From Candidatus Fermentibacteraceae bacterium (GTDB lineage Bacteria; Fermentibacterota; Fermentibacteria; Fermentibacterales; JCC-6): DNA of 13,134 nt. The position numbers and the translations under genes were made by a program. The notes under the pieces were generated by a model. The model saw nothing but the letters and a program-made list of their open reading frames with translations. It did no database searches and was not told the DNA's origin. The stretch covers positions 1 through 13,134 of the forward strand of contig JAUVJW010000021.1 in NCBI GenBank assembly GCA_030596465.1, in the 5' to 3' direction. Positions 1-7,821 of the stretch are shown here, piece after piece; positions within the stretch are counted from its first letter, which is position 1; the number at the start of each line of letters is the position of its first letter.

Positions 1-1102
1 ATTCCTCTGTGGCTTTATCTACCATATCGGTGGAGGTCTGGCTTCCAACCCAGTTGCAAAGCTCGCTTACTCCATCCTCGAATGTGGTTGAAGCCTTAAA
101 ACCAAGCATCTCTTCCGCTCTGGAAACGTCGGCATAGCAGTGACGGATATCTCCTGCCCTGTACTGGTTATTAACCATGAAATCATCCACAGGTCTTCCC
201 AGTTCGCGGGCAATTGCCTTGCCAACGTCCATTATTGACAATTTGCGCCCGGTACCCAGATTGAAAACCTCACCACTGGATTTACTGCTCTCTATGGCAA
301 GGAGACAGCCACGGGCAATATCACGAACATGAATGAAATCTCTACTTTGCCCACCATCCTCGAACACCACAGGGGGTTTACCGTTAAGCAGTCTGGACGC
401 AAAGATAGCACCTACGCCCGTGTACGGATTGGACAGGGCCTGTCTTTCCCCGTAAACATTGAAGAACCTCATGGCTGTTGTTGAGATATTGTAAGCATCA
501 CCTACTGCAAGAAACAGTTCTTCATGATCCCTCTTGTTTACAGCATAAACACTGGTAGGGAACAGAGGTTTTGTCTCCGGAGTGGGGGCGGGAGTACATG
601 ATGTTCCACATACCGGGCACAGCATATCCCATTTGCGCTCTGCGAGCTGTTCCGCCGGTCTCAGTTTCGGAGTAACTTCCCCGCAGGTCGGGCAGATGTA
701 GAGACCTTCTCCGTAAATGGACATGGAACTGGCCACAAGCATTTTTTCAATGTGATCTTTCTGCTTCACAACCTCTTCAAGAACAACTGCGGCTCCCATG
801 GTATTTATGGATGTGTATCTGGTGATTTCGTACATTGACTGGGCAACACCAACAGCAGCCGCAAAATGAACAAGAATATCCGCAGTATTCAAGGCACGGG
901 CGAAGGAATCAGCATCCCTCACATCTCCAACGATAAGTTCAATCTCGCTGTTCAGATAGTCAGGTCTTGAAGCATTCTCTCCGTGAACCTGTGGGTCAAG
1001 GTTGTCATATGCCTTTACATCATAGCCTTTAGACAGGAAGAGATCTCCAAGATGTGATCCAATAAAACCTGCTCCTCCGGTGATAAGTACCCTTTTGCCC
1101 AT
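1..1102 (-). CDS. NAD-dependent sugar-nucleotide epimerase/dehydratase (extended SDR) with a zinc-ribbon-like insert; 3' end cut by window edge
   Basis: The gene enters from its ATG at 1102, preceded by an AAGGA ribosome site, and 367 codons are read before the left edge; the C terminus is missing but probably only by a few residues. The Rossmann motif TGGAGFIG lies at residues 8-15, the catalytic YxxxK is Y186/K190, and the catalytic Ser is in VASSMS (125-128). The family interconverts or dehydrates nucleotide sugars in the cytosol. Between the Ser and Tyr motifs sits an insert of about 45 residues with two CxxC pairs (C137/C140 and C162/C165), which looks like a structural zinc ribbon. From memory, a similar insert occurs in dTDP-L-rhamnose 4-epimerase/6-deoxy-L-talose synthases, so that activity is a reasonable guess, with UDP-glucose 4-epimerase-like activity the alternative. 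It lies 103 bases downstream of a glycosyltransferase on the same strand and probably belongs to that operon. The class is certain; the substrate is not. Confidence 0.93.
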   Translation of the reverse strand, partial: MGKRVLITGGAGFIGSHLGDLFLSKGYDVKAYDNLDPQVHGENASRPDYLNSEIELIVGDVRDADSFARALNTADILVHFAAAVGVAQSMYEITRYTSINTMGAAVVLEEVVKQKDHIEKMLVASSMSIYGEGLYICPTCGEVTPKLRPAEQLAERKWDMLCPVCGTSCTPAPTPETKPLFPTSVYAVNKRDHEELFLAVGDAYNISTTAMRFFNVYGERQALSNPYTGVGAIFASRLLNGKPPVVFEDGGQSRDFIHVRDIARGCLLAIESSKSSGEVFNLGTGRKLSIMDVGKAIARELGRPVDDFMVNNQYRAGDIRHCYADVSRAEEMLGFKASTTFEDGVSELCNWVGSQTSTDMVDKATEE

Positions 1103-1205
1103 AGGTTCCTTTCTATTAGGTGCAAATTGGATTGCTCCCTCTGAATTACATTCTTTCTTAACAGGGTAAAATAACAGATAATGCCTTTTTCGTACACCTG
1201 TATTC

Positions 1206-2276
1206 TCAGGGGTTTGTTGCTTTCATAGCTTCAAGAGTTTTTTCCGCGCAGTTTTCCCAGGTGAGTTCTCTGGAAAGCTCATCTCGTTTCTGTTTCTGGC
1301 TGTCGGTAACTCCTGAATCCAGTGCAAGCTCGATTCCGTGAGCTATGGATTCGGTGTCAGATGGATTAACCATCCAGGCAGTTTCGGAGAAGAATTCACC
1401 CAGACCACCGGTGTTTGATGCGACTACTGGCAGTTTCCAGGTAAAGGCTTCCGGTACGGTGAAGCCGAAACCTTCATGGTGGGCGGGGTGAACCAGGCAG
1501 TACGCCCTGGCGTACAAATCAGTGAGAGCCTGATTAGATATATAACCGGTAAAGGAAACCCTGTGATTCAACCCGAGTTCAATTGAAAGCTTTTTATACT
1601 CGTCCGCACGGAACCCGTCTTTTCCTGCTATAACAAGGGGGGGCATGTCCTTTTTTTGAACAAGAGCGGAGTAGGCTTTCAACAGACCGTCGATATTTTT
1701 ACGGGGTTCAACAGTTCCTACTGCAAGTATGTGATCTCGAGTTCCGGAATTTGTTTTTGTTGTAGAGAAGTGATCAATGCCCAGGGGAGTAAGAAATACT
1801 TTATTTTCAACTGCGGGAAATAGTTTAACAAGATCTCGCATGGTCGATTTCGAGTTTACCAGAATACAATCTGATGTGTAGACAATGCTATTTAGTCGTT
1901 GTCTCCAGATTTTTGTGTCATAATCGGATTTCATATGTCCGTACAGAACAGGTCCCAGATCATGAATCATGTTTGCCTGTTTGAAACGAGGACTTGGCGG
2001 AAGCATAATTCCATTGGCACTGTGCACCCATTTTATTTCTGATTGTTCTGCCCACATTCCGGGGATGAAATAGTCGGTAATTTTTTTTGGGAATGGATAA
2101 TATCTGATTTTTCCCTGAATATTATCCAGTAGAGGGGGTGATTTTCTGGTGTTTCGCCACATCCACAACTCACAGTTCTGCCCTGTCTTTATCCAGGCGG
2201 AAATAAGCTCCAGACCGTATCTGCCAATCCCGGTGTACGTTAAGTGGTCATAGTCAATGTTGAATGCAATTTTCAT
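1206..2276 (-). CDS. GT-B glycosyltransferase, family 4 type
   Basis: This 356-residue enzyme is predicted to transfer a sugar from a nucleotide donor to a growing lipid-linked glycan at the cytosolic membrane face. The N-terminal acceptor domain begins with MKIAFNID and a TGIGRYG loop (15-21). The interdomain strand and donor-domain entry are at LAVGTVEPRKN (184-194), a hallmark of GT4 mannosyl- and related transferases. The donor-site EX7E motif is E268...E276 inside HHEGFGFTVPEAF. There is no signal peptide or membrane span, and the length is normal for the family. Its ATG overlaps the TGA of the upstream glycosyltransferase as ATGA, so the two are probably translationally coupled. Donor and acceptor cannot be read from sequence. 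Confidence 0.95.
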   Translation of the reverse strand: MKIAFNIDYDHLTYTGIGRYGLELISAWIKTGQNCELWMWRNTRKSPPLLDNIQGKIRYYPFPKKITDYFIPGMWAEQSEIKWVHSANGIMLPPSPRFKQANMIHDLGPVLYGHMKSDYDTKIWRQRLNSIVYTSDCILVNSKSTMRDLVKLFPAVENKVFLTPLGIDHFSTTKTNSGTRDHILAVGTVEPRKNIDGLLKAYSALVQKKDMPPLVIAGKDGFRADEYKKLSIELGLNHRVSFTGYISNQALTDLYARAYCLVHPAHHEGFGFTVPEAFTWKLPVVASNTGGLGEFFSETAWMVNPSDTESIAHGIELALDSGVTDSQKQKRDELSRELTWENCAEKTLEAMKATNP

Positions 2277-3505
2277 AAATTTTCCAGTATCTCTCCAAGT
2301 TCGTTTATTCCCTGAGTAATAGTTCTTTCTTTTCTTGTAAAGTCAATTCCTGCCAATCGCATTTTTGTCGTGAGTGCGGAATTACTAAAAATTTCTAAAA
2401 GGAGTTCAGAACCTATTTGAGGGCTACCGGAGAATAGAAATCCATTCTTCCCGTGGATGATATTATCTACAAACCCCCCCTCCTGAATAGCAATAACTGG
2501 AGTTCCGCAAGCCATGGCCTCCAGTGGAACAAGCCCATAAGGCTCGCGGCGTTGACAGCACAGAACAGCCCTGGCTCGCTGATAAAGGGCTCTCAAATGT
2601 ATGTCTGTTATCAATTTATCAATACTTATCTTAACTGATAATTCCCTGGCAAGGGTTATCAGTTTTTGTGAATATCCGGGATATTCTCTGTCTGCAACGA
2701 TACGCAAAGAGGGTCTTTCAGCAGAAGGAATCAGTCCCAGAATTCTGACAGCAGTCTCATGCCCTTTGAATGGCCAGAGAGCTCCGACTGACATTACGAA
2801 GTTGTCTCTACTGTTCCCGGTTTGTGCCGGATGGAAAAAATTGGTGTCTATCCCCGGTCTGACAATTGAGGATTCTCTCCGGTAATAGCGTTTTATGTTT
2901 TGTTTCATATATTCAGAAAAGGTAACAATTCTGGATGCATTTTGTGCCGACTTTTTGTCCATTCTTTTCTCAACGGAACAAAGAGGTTTCAGTGCCAATT
3001 CCGCCAGAGGTGATTGTGTTCTTTTAATAATATCGTGTTCGTATATATGCCTGGGGTGTTCAAAGCAGAAGTAAAGCGATGGAATATTTAGATAATCAAG
3101 AATGGGAGGAGCTGCTACAGGCATAGAGTTATGGATCAGGGCTGTATCTGCGGTTGAGTTGATATCTGCTGCGATTCTTCGGCATACATGTTTGAAGCTG
3201 AGAAGTCTTGCTATCAGAAAAAGTGGTGCTGCGGGGCGTAGAGCCCCAGAAGGTTTTTTCCATAGAGGATACGGATAAACAGTTTCAGGAAGAATTTCAC
3301 CCTTTTCTTGAGAAGATCCACCTTCTGGATAATGCAACCGCACATTAAAATTTTGTGCCAGCCCGTTAGAGAACTGCCTAAGAACCCGGATACCTCCACC
3401 TGATGGAAGCATATGAAAAACAGCGATTTTCTTTCTTGAACTCAGAAGAATCCTCCCTGGTTGATTTTCGTTCCCCGAAGATATTCTATGACGTATGAAA
3501 TGCAA
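2273..3505 (-). CDS. GT-B glycosyltransferase, family 4 type; start unresolved
   Basis: This is a retaining-type GT-B glycosyltransferase. The first beta strand, KKIAVFH, with the glycine loop PSGGG begins at about 3433. The donor domain begins at VMSVGALWPFKGHE, and the EX7E motif lies in REPYGLVPLEAMACGTPV. The stop overlaps the ATG of the next glycosyltransferase by four bases. The start is uncertain. The frame stays open to a TTG at 3658, and an ATG at 3619 would run head-on into the divergent gene without a ribosome site. The TTG at 3505, used here, has only a weak site. A CTG at 3445 has GGGAGG six bases upstream and would give MSSRKKIAVFH, a typical family N terminus. The ATG at 3412 would delete beta strand 1. 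The function call is solid; the 5' end could move by about 60-110 bases. Confidence 0.9.
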   Translation of the reverse strand: MHFIRHRISSGNENQPGRILLSSRKKIAVFHMLPSGGGIRVLRQFSNGLAQNFNVRLHYPEGGSSQEKGEILPETVYPYPLWKKPSGALRPAAPLFLIARLLSFKHVCRRIAADINSTADTALIHNSMPVAAPPILDYLNIPSLYFCFEHPRHIYEHDIIKRTQSPLAELALKPLCSVEKRMDKKSAQNASRIVTFSEYMKQNIKRYYRRESSIVRPGIDTNFFHPAQTGNSRDNFVMSVGALWPFKGHETAVRILGLIPSAERPSLRIVADREYPGYSQKLITLARELSVKISIDKLITDIHLRALYQRARAVLCCQRREPYGLVPLEAMACGTPVIAIQEGGFVDNIIHGKNGFLFSGSPQIGSELLLEIFSNSALTTKMRLAGIDFTRKERTITQGINELGEILENL

Positions 3506-3564
3506 AGGTCTTTCTAACTTGCGGGCACTGTTGTATTTTTCAAGAACAATGGTAATTAACCGTG

Positions 3565-3571
3565 AAAGGTG
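3565..3571 (+). promoter_or_regulatory. Ribosome binding site that sets the start at 3577
   Basis: AAAGGTG is followed by a five-base spacer and ATG. It supports the ATG at 3577 over the in-frame GTG at 3562, which has no purine-rich site upstream. Confidence 0.55.
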
Positions 3572-3576
3572 TTGGA

Positions 3577-4851
3577 ATGAGTAATGTTCTTCTGGTTGGA
3601 AATGATGGCAGCCGAACATCAGCGGCAATGGGTACAGGAGCTTGTATAGCCAGAACAATTCGTTTCAGAAATGCTCTGACCAGCCACGGTTTTAGTGTTT
3701 CAGTCTGTTCCCCCCCTGAAGGCAAACCAGGCGTGATAGAAGTAAGGAAGATTCTTGCCGGAGGATCATTTGATTGCATAGTGGCAATAAGTCCCTTTCC
3801 CGCCGAAGTTGCTGTCGGGGTTGAGTCAGAACTACCACTATGGATTGACATGAATGGAATGCATCCCGCGGAACTTCAGCTTGAACCCGATCTGGATAAA
3901 AGATCAGGGGAAAGAATGCTTCGAATGCTTTCGCTGGAAAACGAGTTGCTGTCACGAGGAGATGCATTTTCCACTCCTTCCCGAAGGCAGGCGTATGCGG
4001 TGTATGGTGAGCTGCTTTTACTCGGTAGGAGCATGTCGAACAAAAATACCCAACTGGAAGTTTTTCCCATTCCCCATTGCTCAACAGACACAGGAGATTT
4101 CAACAGAAATCCAGACGAATTTATTCGAATAATTTCTACAGGATCGTTTAATCTCTGGTTCGATGAAGTTATGCTTTTTAATGCTCTTGAGCTGGCCATG
4201 GGTCGTAACAGCTCCATTCGTTTTGAGGCGACTGGTGGCAGAATCCCATTTTCTCCAGAGAAGTACGACAATTTCTGCGAAATGGTTGCGGCTTCATGTT
4301 TCAAGGATCGTTTTTTTCTTCATGGCTGGGTTTCAGTCGAAAAACTCAAGGAAATTTATTCAAGAGCATCAATAGCTACATATACTGATATTCCATCTTC
4401 TGAAACTCTGCTTGGAGCCAGAACGAGGGTTTTAGACTGGGTAAGCAGAGGGATTCCCGTTGTATGCACCCGGGGGGCTGAAATATCAGAAGATATCAGT
4501 CAGTATAATCTGGGAATAGTTGTACCACCGGGAGATAGTGAAGCTCTTGCCAATACCTTTATTGAGCTTGCCGGGAGCCTTTCTTTGCAACAAAAAATAT
4601 CGCAGGATCAAGAGAAATGGAGTCGAGTCACTGGAGCTTCTTTCCAGATGTTTAAACCTCTTCTTAGCTGGTGCGAAAAGCCCAGTACTGTTAGAGGCAG
4701 ACAATATGGAAAACCAACTGTTCCAGCTATGAACAGTTTTGCTTATTTGAAAAAGATATTTCTGGAGCTGGTAGACTCTAAAGGTACGGTCTATGCGCTA
4801 AAGCGGTTCGCGAAAAGAATGCTGCGTATTCCTATCCGCCACAACGAATGA
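3577..4851 (+). CDS. Divergent GT-B glycosyltransferase
   Basis: The protein is 424 residues from the ATG at 3577, chosen because AAAGGTG lies five bases upstream; a GTG at 3562 would add five residues with no ribosome site. The layout is GT-B: an N-terminal domain (MSNVLLVGNDGSR, about 1-165), an interdomain strand FIRIISTGSFNLWFDE (182-197), and a donor domain with FFLHGWVSVEKLKEIYSRAS (246-265). The motif ETLLGARTRVLDWVSRGIPVV (276-296) takes the place of the classical EX7E and resembles the RTRxLDY/LPV motif of actinobacterial-type glycosyltransferases as I recall them. The C-terminal tail of about 60 residues is basic and may lie on the membrane. It is transcribed against its neighbours, and its 3' end overlaps the next gene tail to tail by 20 bases. 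Substrate unknown. Confidence 0.88.
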   Translation: MSNVLLVGNDGSRTSAAMGTGACIARTIRFRNALTSHGFSVSVCSPPEGKPGVIEVRKILAGGSFDCIVAISPFPAEVAVGVESELPLWIDMNGMHPAELQLEPDLDKRSGERMLRMLSLENELLSRGDAFSTPSRRQAYAVYGELLLLGRSMSNKNTQLEVFPIPHCSTDTGDFNRNPDEFIRIISTGSFNLWFDEVMLFNALELAMGRNSSIRFEATGGRIPFSPEKYDNFCEMVAASCFKDRFFLHGWVSVEKLKEIYSRASIATYTDIPSSETLLGARTRVLDWVSRGIPVVCTRGAEISEDISQYNLGIVVPPGDSEALANTFIELAGSLSLQQKISQDQEKWSRVTGASFQMFKPLLSWCEKPSTVRGRQYGKPTVPAMNSFAYLKKIFLELVDSKGTVYALKRFAKRMLRIPIRHNE

Positions 4852-5821
4852 TTGCTTCTGCCTTTTTGTACAGCTTCTGTTTAACGAATCCTGAAGATTG
4901 GTTTTGTTCGGCAAAACGGGTAAAGACTTTGTTCACAGAAAGTTGAGCAGTGAAAGACCTTACGGGTATGTTCAACCCGTCCCTGGTGCCTTTTAGAATA
5001 GACCTTGTAAGGGTAATGCGTCCTCTGACAACACTCGAAAGGATCCAGAGACTCTGCCATTTTCTGATAACAGGAATCAGTTTTTGGAAAGTTTCGTTAT
5101 CAAAATGTTTTCTCATAACGAGGAATCTGTTTCTTATACAATGATATTCTTTGAAGAAGCTTCCATTGCCGGCAGTGGCAGAGTGCATGTGTCTAACGAT
5201 AGCTGTTGGCTCATAAACCACTTTCCATCCGGTTCTGATTAATTCCAGGCCAAGATCAAGATCTTCCTGATAAGCAAATAATCGGTTCCAGAAAAGTTTG
5301 GATGGGTCTGGAAGAGCGCTGCGTCTTATCATGACTGCTCCGCCGCTGGGAAATGGAATATCCATGCTTTCTGAATAGCTGGAAGCAGGTTCACCTTTTC
5401 CTATGTCTCTGGAGAAACCCATCCAGTCAATTTTTCCACCGGCTGAGTCCATGAGGTTCACATCGCTAATGTTGCGCATGGAGCTGGTTACTGCTGCGAT
5501 TGATGGATCTTCCATCCGTTTTTCCAGATTGTAAAGCCAGTTTGGCTCGACGATGCAATCGTTGTTCAGCAGAACCAGATTATCACCTGTTGATGCCTGC
5601 AACCCAAGATTGTTTGCCCCAGTGAATCCTGTATTGTTTTCAAGAGAGATCAGAGTAACCTGTGGGAACTCTTCTTTAATTACTTTGGTTGATCCATCGC
5701 TGGAGCCGTTATCTACTACAACTATCTGATCAGGTTTTCTGTCGTGTTCAAGAAGAGAAACAAGACAATTCCGGAGAATAGCTTTACCATTGAAATTTGG
5801 AATAATTACAGAAACAGTCAT
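4832..5821 (-). CDS. GT2 (GT-A fold) glycosyltransferase, rhamnosyltransferase-like
   Basis: This 329-residue family 2 enzyme is predicted to be an inverting transferase using a nucleotide sugar and a divalent metal. The N-terminal strand is VSVIIPNFNG (3-12), the nucleotide-binding motif VVDNGSSDGS spans 35-44, and the DxD-equivalent metal site LNNDC is at 85-89. An acceptor-side PSGGAVMIRR (158-167) follows, with the ED motif YQEDLDLG at 184-191 as general base. The pattern FTGANN/NND/QEDLD is typical of WbbL-like rhamnosyltransferases, but the sugar is inferred only. No clear membrane span is seen. The ATG at 5821 has AAGGA upstream and overlaps the stop of the preceding GT2 as ATGA. The 3' end overlaps the convergent glycosyltransferase by 20 bases. 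Confidence 0.94.
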   Translation of the reverse strand: MTVSVIIPNFNGKAILRNCLVSLLEHDRKPDQIVVVDNGSSDGSTKVIKEEFPQVTLISLENNTGFTGANNLGLQASTGDNLVLLNNDCIVEPNWLYNLEKRMEDPSIAAVTSSMRNISDVNLMDSAGGKIDWMGFSRDIGKGEPASSYSESMDIPFPSGGAVMIRRSALPDPSKLFWNRLFAYQEDLDLGLELIRTGWKVVYEPTAIVRHMHSATAGNGSFFKEYHCIRNRFLVMRKHFDNETFQKLIPVIRKWQSLWILSSVVRGRITLTRSILKGTRDGLNIPVRSFTAQLSVNKVFTRFAEQNQSSGFVKQKLYKKAEAIIRCGG

Positions 5822-6759
5822 TTGGATTCCTTAGCGGAGAATAGACCTTCTGGTCTGAGATCCGGATGATTTCTTAAGCCGTGAACCAGACCCAGCCACA
5901 TCCAGAACACTAGATTTCCACACCCTTTCAACGGATATATAACTGTTTTAAGCAGCGTAGTAGTGAAGTAATAAAGGCAGAATACAGAAAAAGTAAGCCG
6001 GGGAAGATGTCTGGAGGCGATGATGTATCTGTTTCTGTGAGTGAAGTAAATGGCAAAGGGAGAATATATGCCACCTACGCTGACAGAAACATGGTGCAGT
6101 ACAATGGCTTTCGGGATAAGCTGTATGTTAAGCCCCAGTTTTTTTACCCTGAAACAGAGATCAGTGTCCTCATAGTACACAAACAGATCCGGATCCTGCA
6201 TTCCCGCTTTTCTGTAATCGTCGCTGCGCATCATAATAGCACATCCTGTAACCTGATCCATCTCCACTGGATGGCCGGGAAGATCGGAAACTGTTTTGTA
6301 TTCTTGTTCAAGATACATGCGCCAGTTGGAGTACCTGCCTCCCGCGCTCCAGATTTTATCCGGTTTTTCCGCATACGGAATTGCCGGTACCGTAATTCCA
6401 GTTCCGGGATGTGTTTCGAGATAGTCTGCCAGAAGGGCAAGAGTGTCAGGATATACCTCTGTGTCATTGTTGAGAATCATCACATAGTCAACACCCTCTT
6501 CTGAGACCATTTGAAAGGCTTTATTGTTTCCCGCTGTAAGCCCGGCATTGGTGTTGTTTTTATAAAATCTGATCTGTGGTGTGTCTTTCACCCAGGGTGG
6601 AGTGGGTTCAGCAGTGTTGTTGTCGATAAGTCCTATAATGAGATTTACGCCGTTTGAGACAAGAAGAGAACTGACACATTTTCTTGTGAGCTCCCACTGA
6701 TTGTAGTTCACAAGAAGCACGCCAATACTGAAGTCAGTTATTGTTTCTTTGTCTGTCAC
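5818..6759 (-). CDS. GT2 (GT-A fold) glycosyltransferase, rhamnosyltransferase-like
   Basis: The 313-residue enzyme starts at a GTG (6759) with AGGAA six bases upstream. GT2 motifs are in order: VLLVNYNQWE (14-23), IDNN (45-48), NAGLTAGNN (71-79), the metal site LNNDTEVYP (96-104), TGCAIMMR (171-178) and the ED motif YYEDTDLCFR (195-204). A hydrophobic stretch at about 255-292 (TFSVFCLYYFTTTLLKTV, then LVFWMWLGLV) suggests one or two membrane-associated helices at the C terminus, as in rhamnosyltransferases acting on lipid-linked acceptors. It is the first gene of a two-gene operon and is coupled by ATGA to the second GT2. It faces the divergent GT2/flippase operon across about 210 bases. Confidence 0.94.
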   Translation of the reverse strand: MTDKETITDFSIGVLLVNYNQWELTRKCVSSLLVSNGVNLIIGLIDNNTAEPTPPWVKDTPQIRFYKNNTNAGLTAGNNKAFQMVSEEGVDYVMILNNDTEVYPDTLALLADYLETHPGTGITVPAIPYAEKPDKIWSAGGRYSNWRMYLEQEYKTVSDLPGHPVEMDQVTGCAIMMRSDDYRKAGMQDPDLFVYYEDTDLCFRVKKLGLNIQLIPKAIVLHHVSVSVGGIYSPFAIYFTHRNRYIIASRHLPRLTFSVFCLYYFTTTLLKTVIYPLKGCGNLVFWMWLGLVHGLRNHPDLRPEGLFSAKESK

Positions 6760-6969
6760 CGGATTTCCTGTTCTGATATGTGTGTCGTAAAAGTCATCCT
6801 CCCAATCTATGAAAAATAGTCCGTTAATTTGAAAAAAGAAAGAGTAGAGTTTTGATTCTTCTTTCTACATACCATCGCAAGACAGTTAATTCAGGTAAGA
6901 GAGAGCACCTTTCAAATGGACTATATTACAGTCAATTCAAACAGTATTCAGATATTCGGAGGGTTGTTC
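6760..6969. promoter_or_regulatory. Divergent intergenic region, probable promoters for both flanking glycan operons
   Basis: About 210 bases separate the GTG at 6759 on the minus strand from the TTG at 6970 on the plus strand. The only sensible place for promoters of both operons is here. A purine-rich tract lies around 6831-6850. I found no convincing -35/-10 pair: TTGAAA at 6829 has only a poor -10 partner (TTGATT at 6852, 17-base spacing). The assignment rests on the divergent arrangement, not on a recognised motif. Confidence 0.35.
6958..6963 (+). promoter_or_regulatory. Ribosome binding site that sets a TTG start at 6970
   Basis: GGAGGG is followed by a six-base spacer and TTG. This is better placed than anything in front of the upstream in-frame ATG at 6916, where only GAGAG about ten bases away is seen. 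It therefore decides the start of the following GT2 gene. Confidence 0.65.
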
Positions 6970-7821
6970 TTGTCTTTACCTGTAACCGTGCTTACTGTTG
7001 CTTTCGGCAGTCCTGATGTTGTCAGGGAATGGGCTCTGAAATGGTCAGATACCGGTGCTTTATGTTTGATCTCAGACAATGGGAACCTTGTTCCCTCTGA
7101 TATCAGCGGTAAGGTTGAAATACTGCCTTTCACAGGTAACAGCGGATTTGGTGGAGGTATTAATCGAGCTGTGCGGGAATCAGATACTCCCATTGTGCTT
7201 ATTACTAATCCCGACACTTTTCCTGAAAACAGTAAATCACTGGATTCTCTTTTTCAATTCCATTCCCGTGGGAGTCTTACCGGGGGAATGACATTTGATT
7301 CCCGGGGAAACGAAATACACTCCACTGGAATTTGGCCCAGTAAGAGCTGGGTAAAATCTCAGGTATTTAAATCTGCTGATACTCTCTGGCGGAAAGATCG
7401 TATGGACTGGCTTCAGGGTTCTCTGATTATGGTACACAAAGATGATTTTCAGAAGATTGGTGGATTCAACGAAAGGTTTCCTCTCTATTTCGAGGATGTG
7501 GATATCTGCTCAAAAGCAAAGCGGCAGGGGTTGAGCATTAATTTCTGCCGGGAAAGCAGATTCATTCATGATGAGGGATCCGGTGCTGATAAAGCTACAG
7601 CCACCAGGCTTTCCTGTTTCCACTGGGGGTTGCTGGAGTTTTTCAAGAATCATGACCCCGCAAACGCTAACGCGGTAAGGAAGATGATCGCCACCAAGTG
7701 TATTTTACGTCTTGCGGCATACGCAGTAATTAATCCCGAAGCAGCAAAAGGGTACTACAAAGCACTTCAATCGGTTCTCTCCGGGGTTGCTCCGAAGTTG
7801 CCTGGAGCATTGAATGGTTGA
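6970..7821 (+). CDS. GT2 (GT-A fold) glycosyltransferase
   Basis: The protein is 283 residues from the TTG at 6970, selected because of the GGAGGG site and because it gives MSLPVTVLTVAFGSP, a normal GT2 N terminus. An ATG at 6916 would add 18 residues unlike the family. Motifs are SDNGN (35-39), GNSGFGGGIN (56-65), TNPDTFP (79-85), LQGSLIMVHKDDF (148-160) and the ED motif YFEDVDIC (173-180). The metal site reads NPD rather than the NND of the two neighbouring GT2 proteins; this variant is found in other GT2 members. No membrane span is evident. Its last eight bases overlap the start of the MurJ-like gene, so the two are probably co-translated, linking this transfer step with export. Donor and acceptor unknown. 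Confidence 0.92.
   Translation: MSLPVTVLTVAFGSPDVVREWALKWSDTGALCLISDNGNLVPSDISGKVEILPFTGNSGFGGGINRAVRESDTPIVLITNPDTFPENSKSLDSLFQFHSRGSLTGGMTFDSRGNEIHSTGIWPSKSWVKSQVFKSADTLWRKDRMDWLQGSLIMVHKDDFQKIGGFNERFPLYFEDVDICSKAKRQGLSINFCRESRFIHDEGSGADKATATRLSCFHWGLLEFFKNHDPANANAVRKMIATKCILRLAAYAVINPEAAKGYYKALQSVLSGVAPKLPGALNG

Noticed and set aside
1015..1197. 60-codon minus-strand open frame overlapping the epimerase start
   Set aside because: Its second half is a shifted reading of the epimerase N terminus. The intact Rossmann motif in the other frame shows which is real.
1103..1205. 103-base gap between a glycosyltransferase and the epimerase as an internal promoter or small RNA site
   Set aside because: No credible -35/-10 pair or hairpin was found. 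Read-through within one operon is the simpler reading.
3531..3558. Candidate plus-strand promoter TTGTAT / TAATTA with 16-base spacing
   Set aside because: Both hexamers are poor matches and the spacing is marginal. Similar matches arise by chance in AT-rich DNA.
6007..6504. 165-codon plus-strand open frame
   Set aside because: It is antisense to a clear GT2 gene with all motifs intact, and has no family resemblance.
6756..6797. 13-codon minus-strand mini-ORF ending in a TGA that overlaps the GTG start of the GT2 gene, with GGAGG next to its ATG
   Set aside because: The purine run touches the ATG with no spacer, so initiation there is unlikely. The peptide shows no repeated codon that would mark an attenuation leader.
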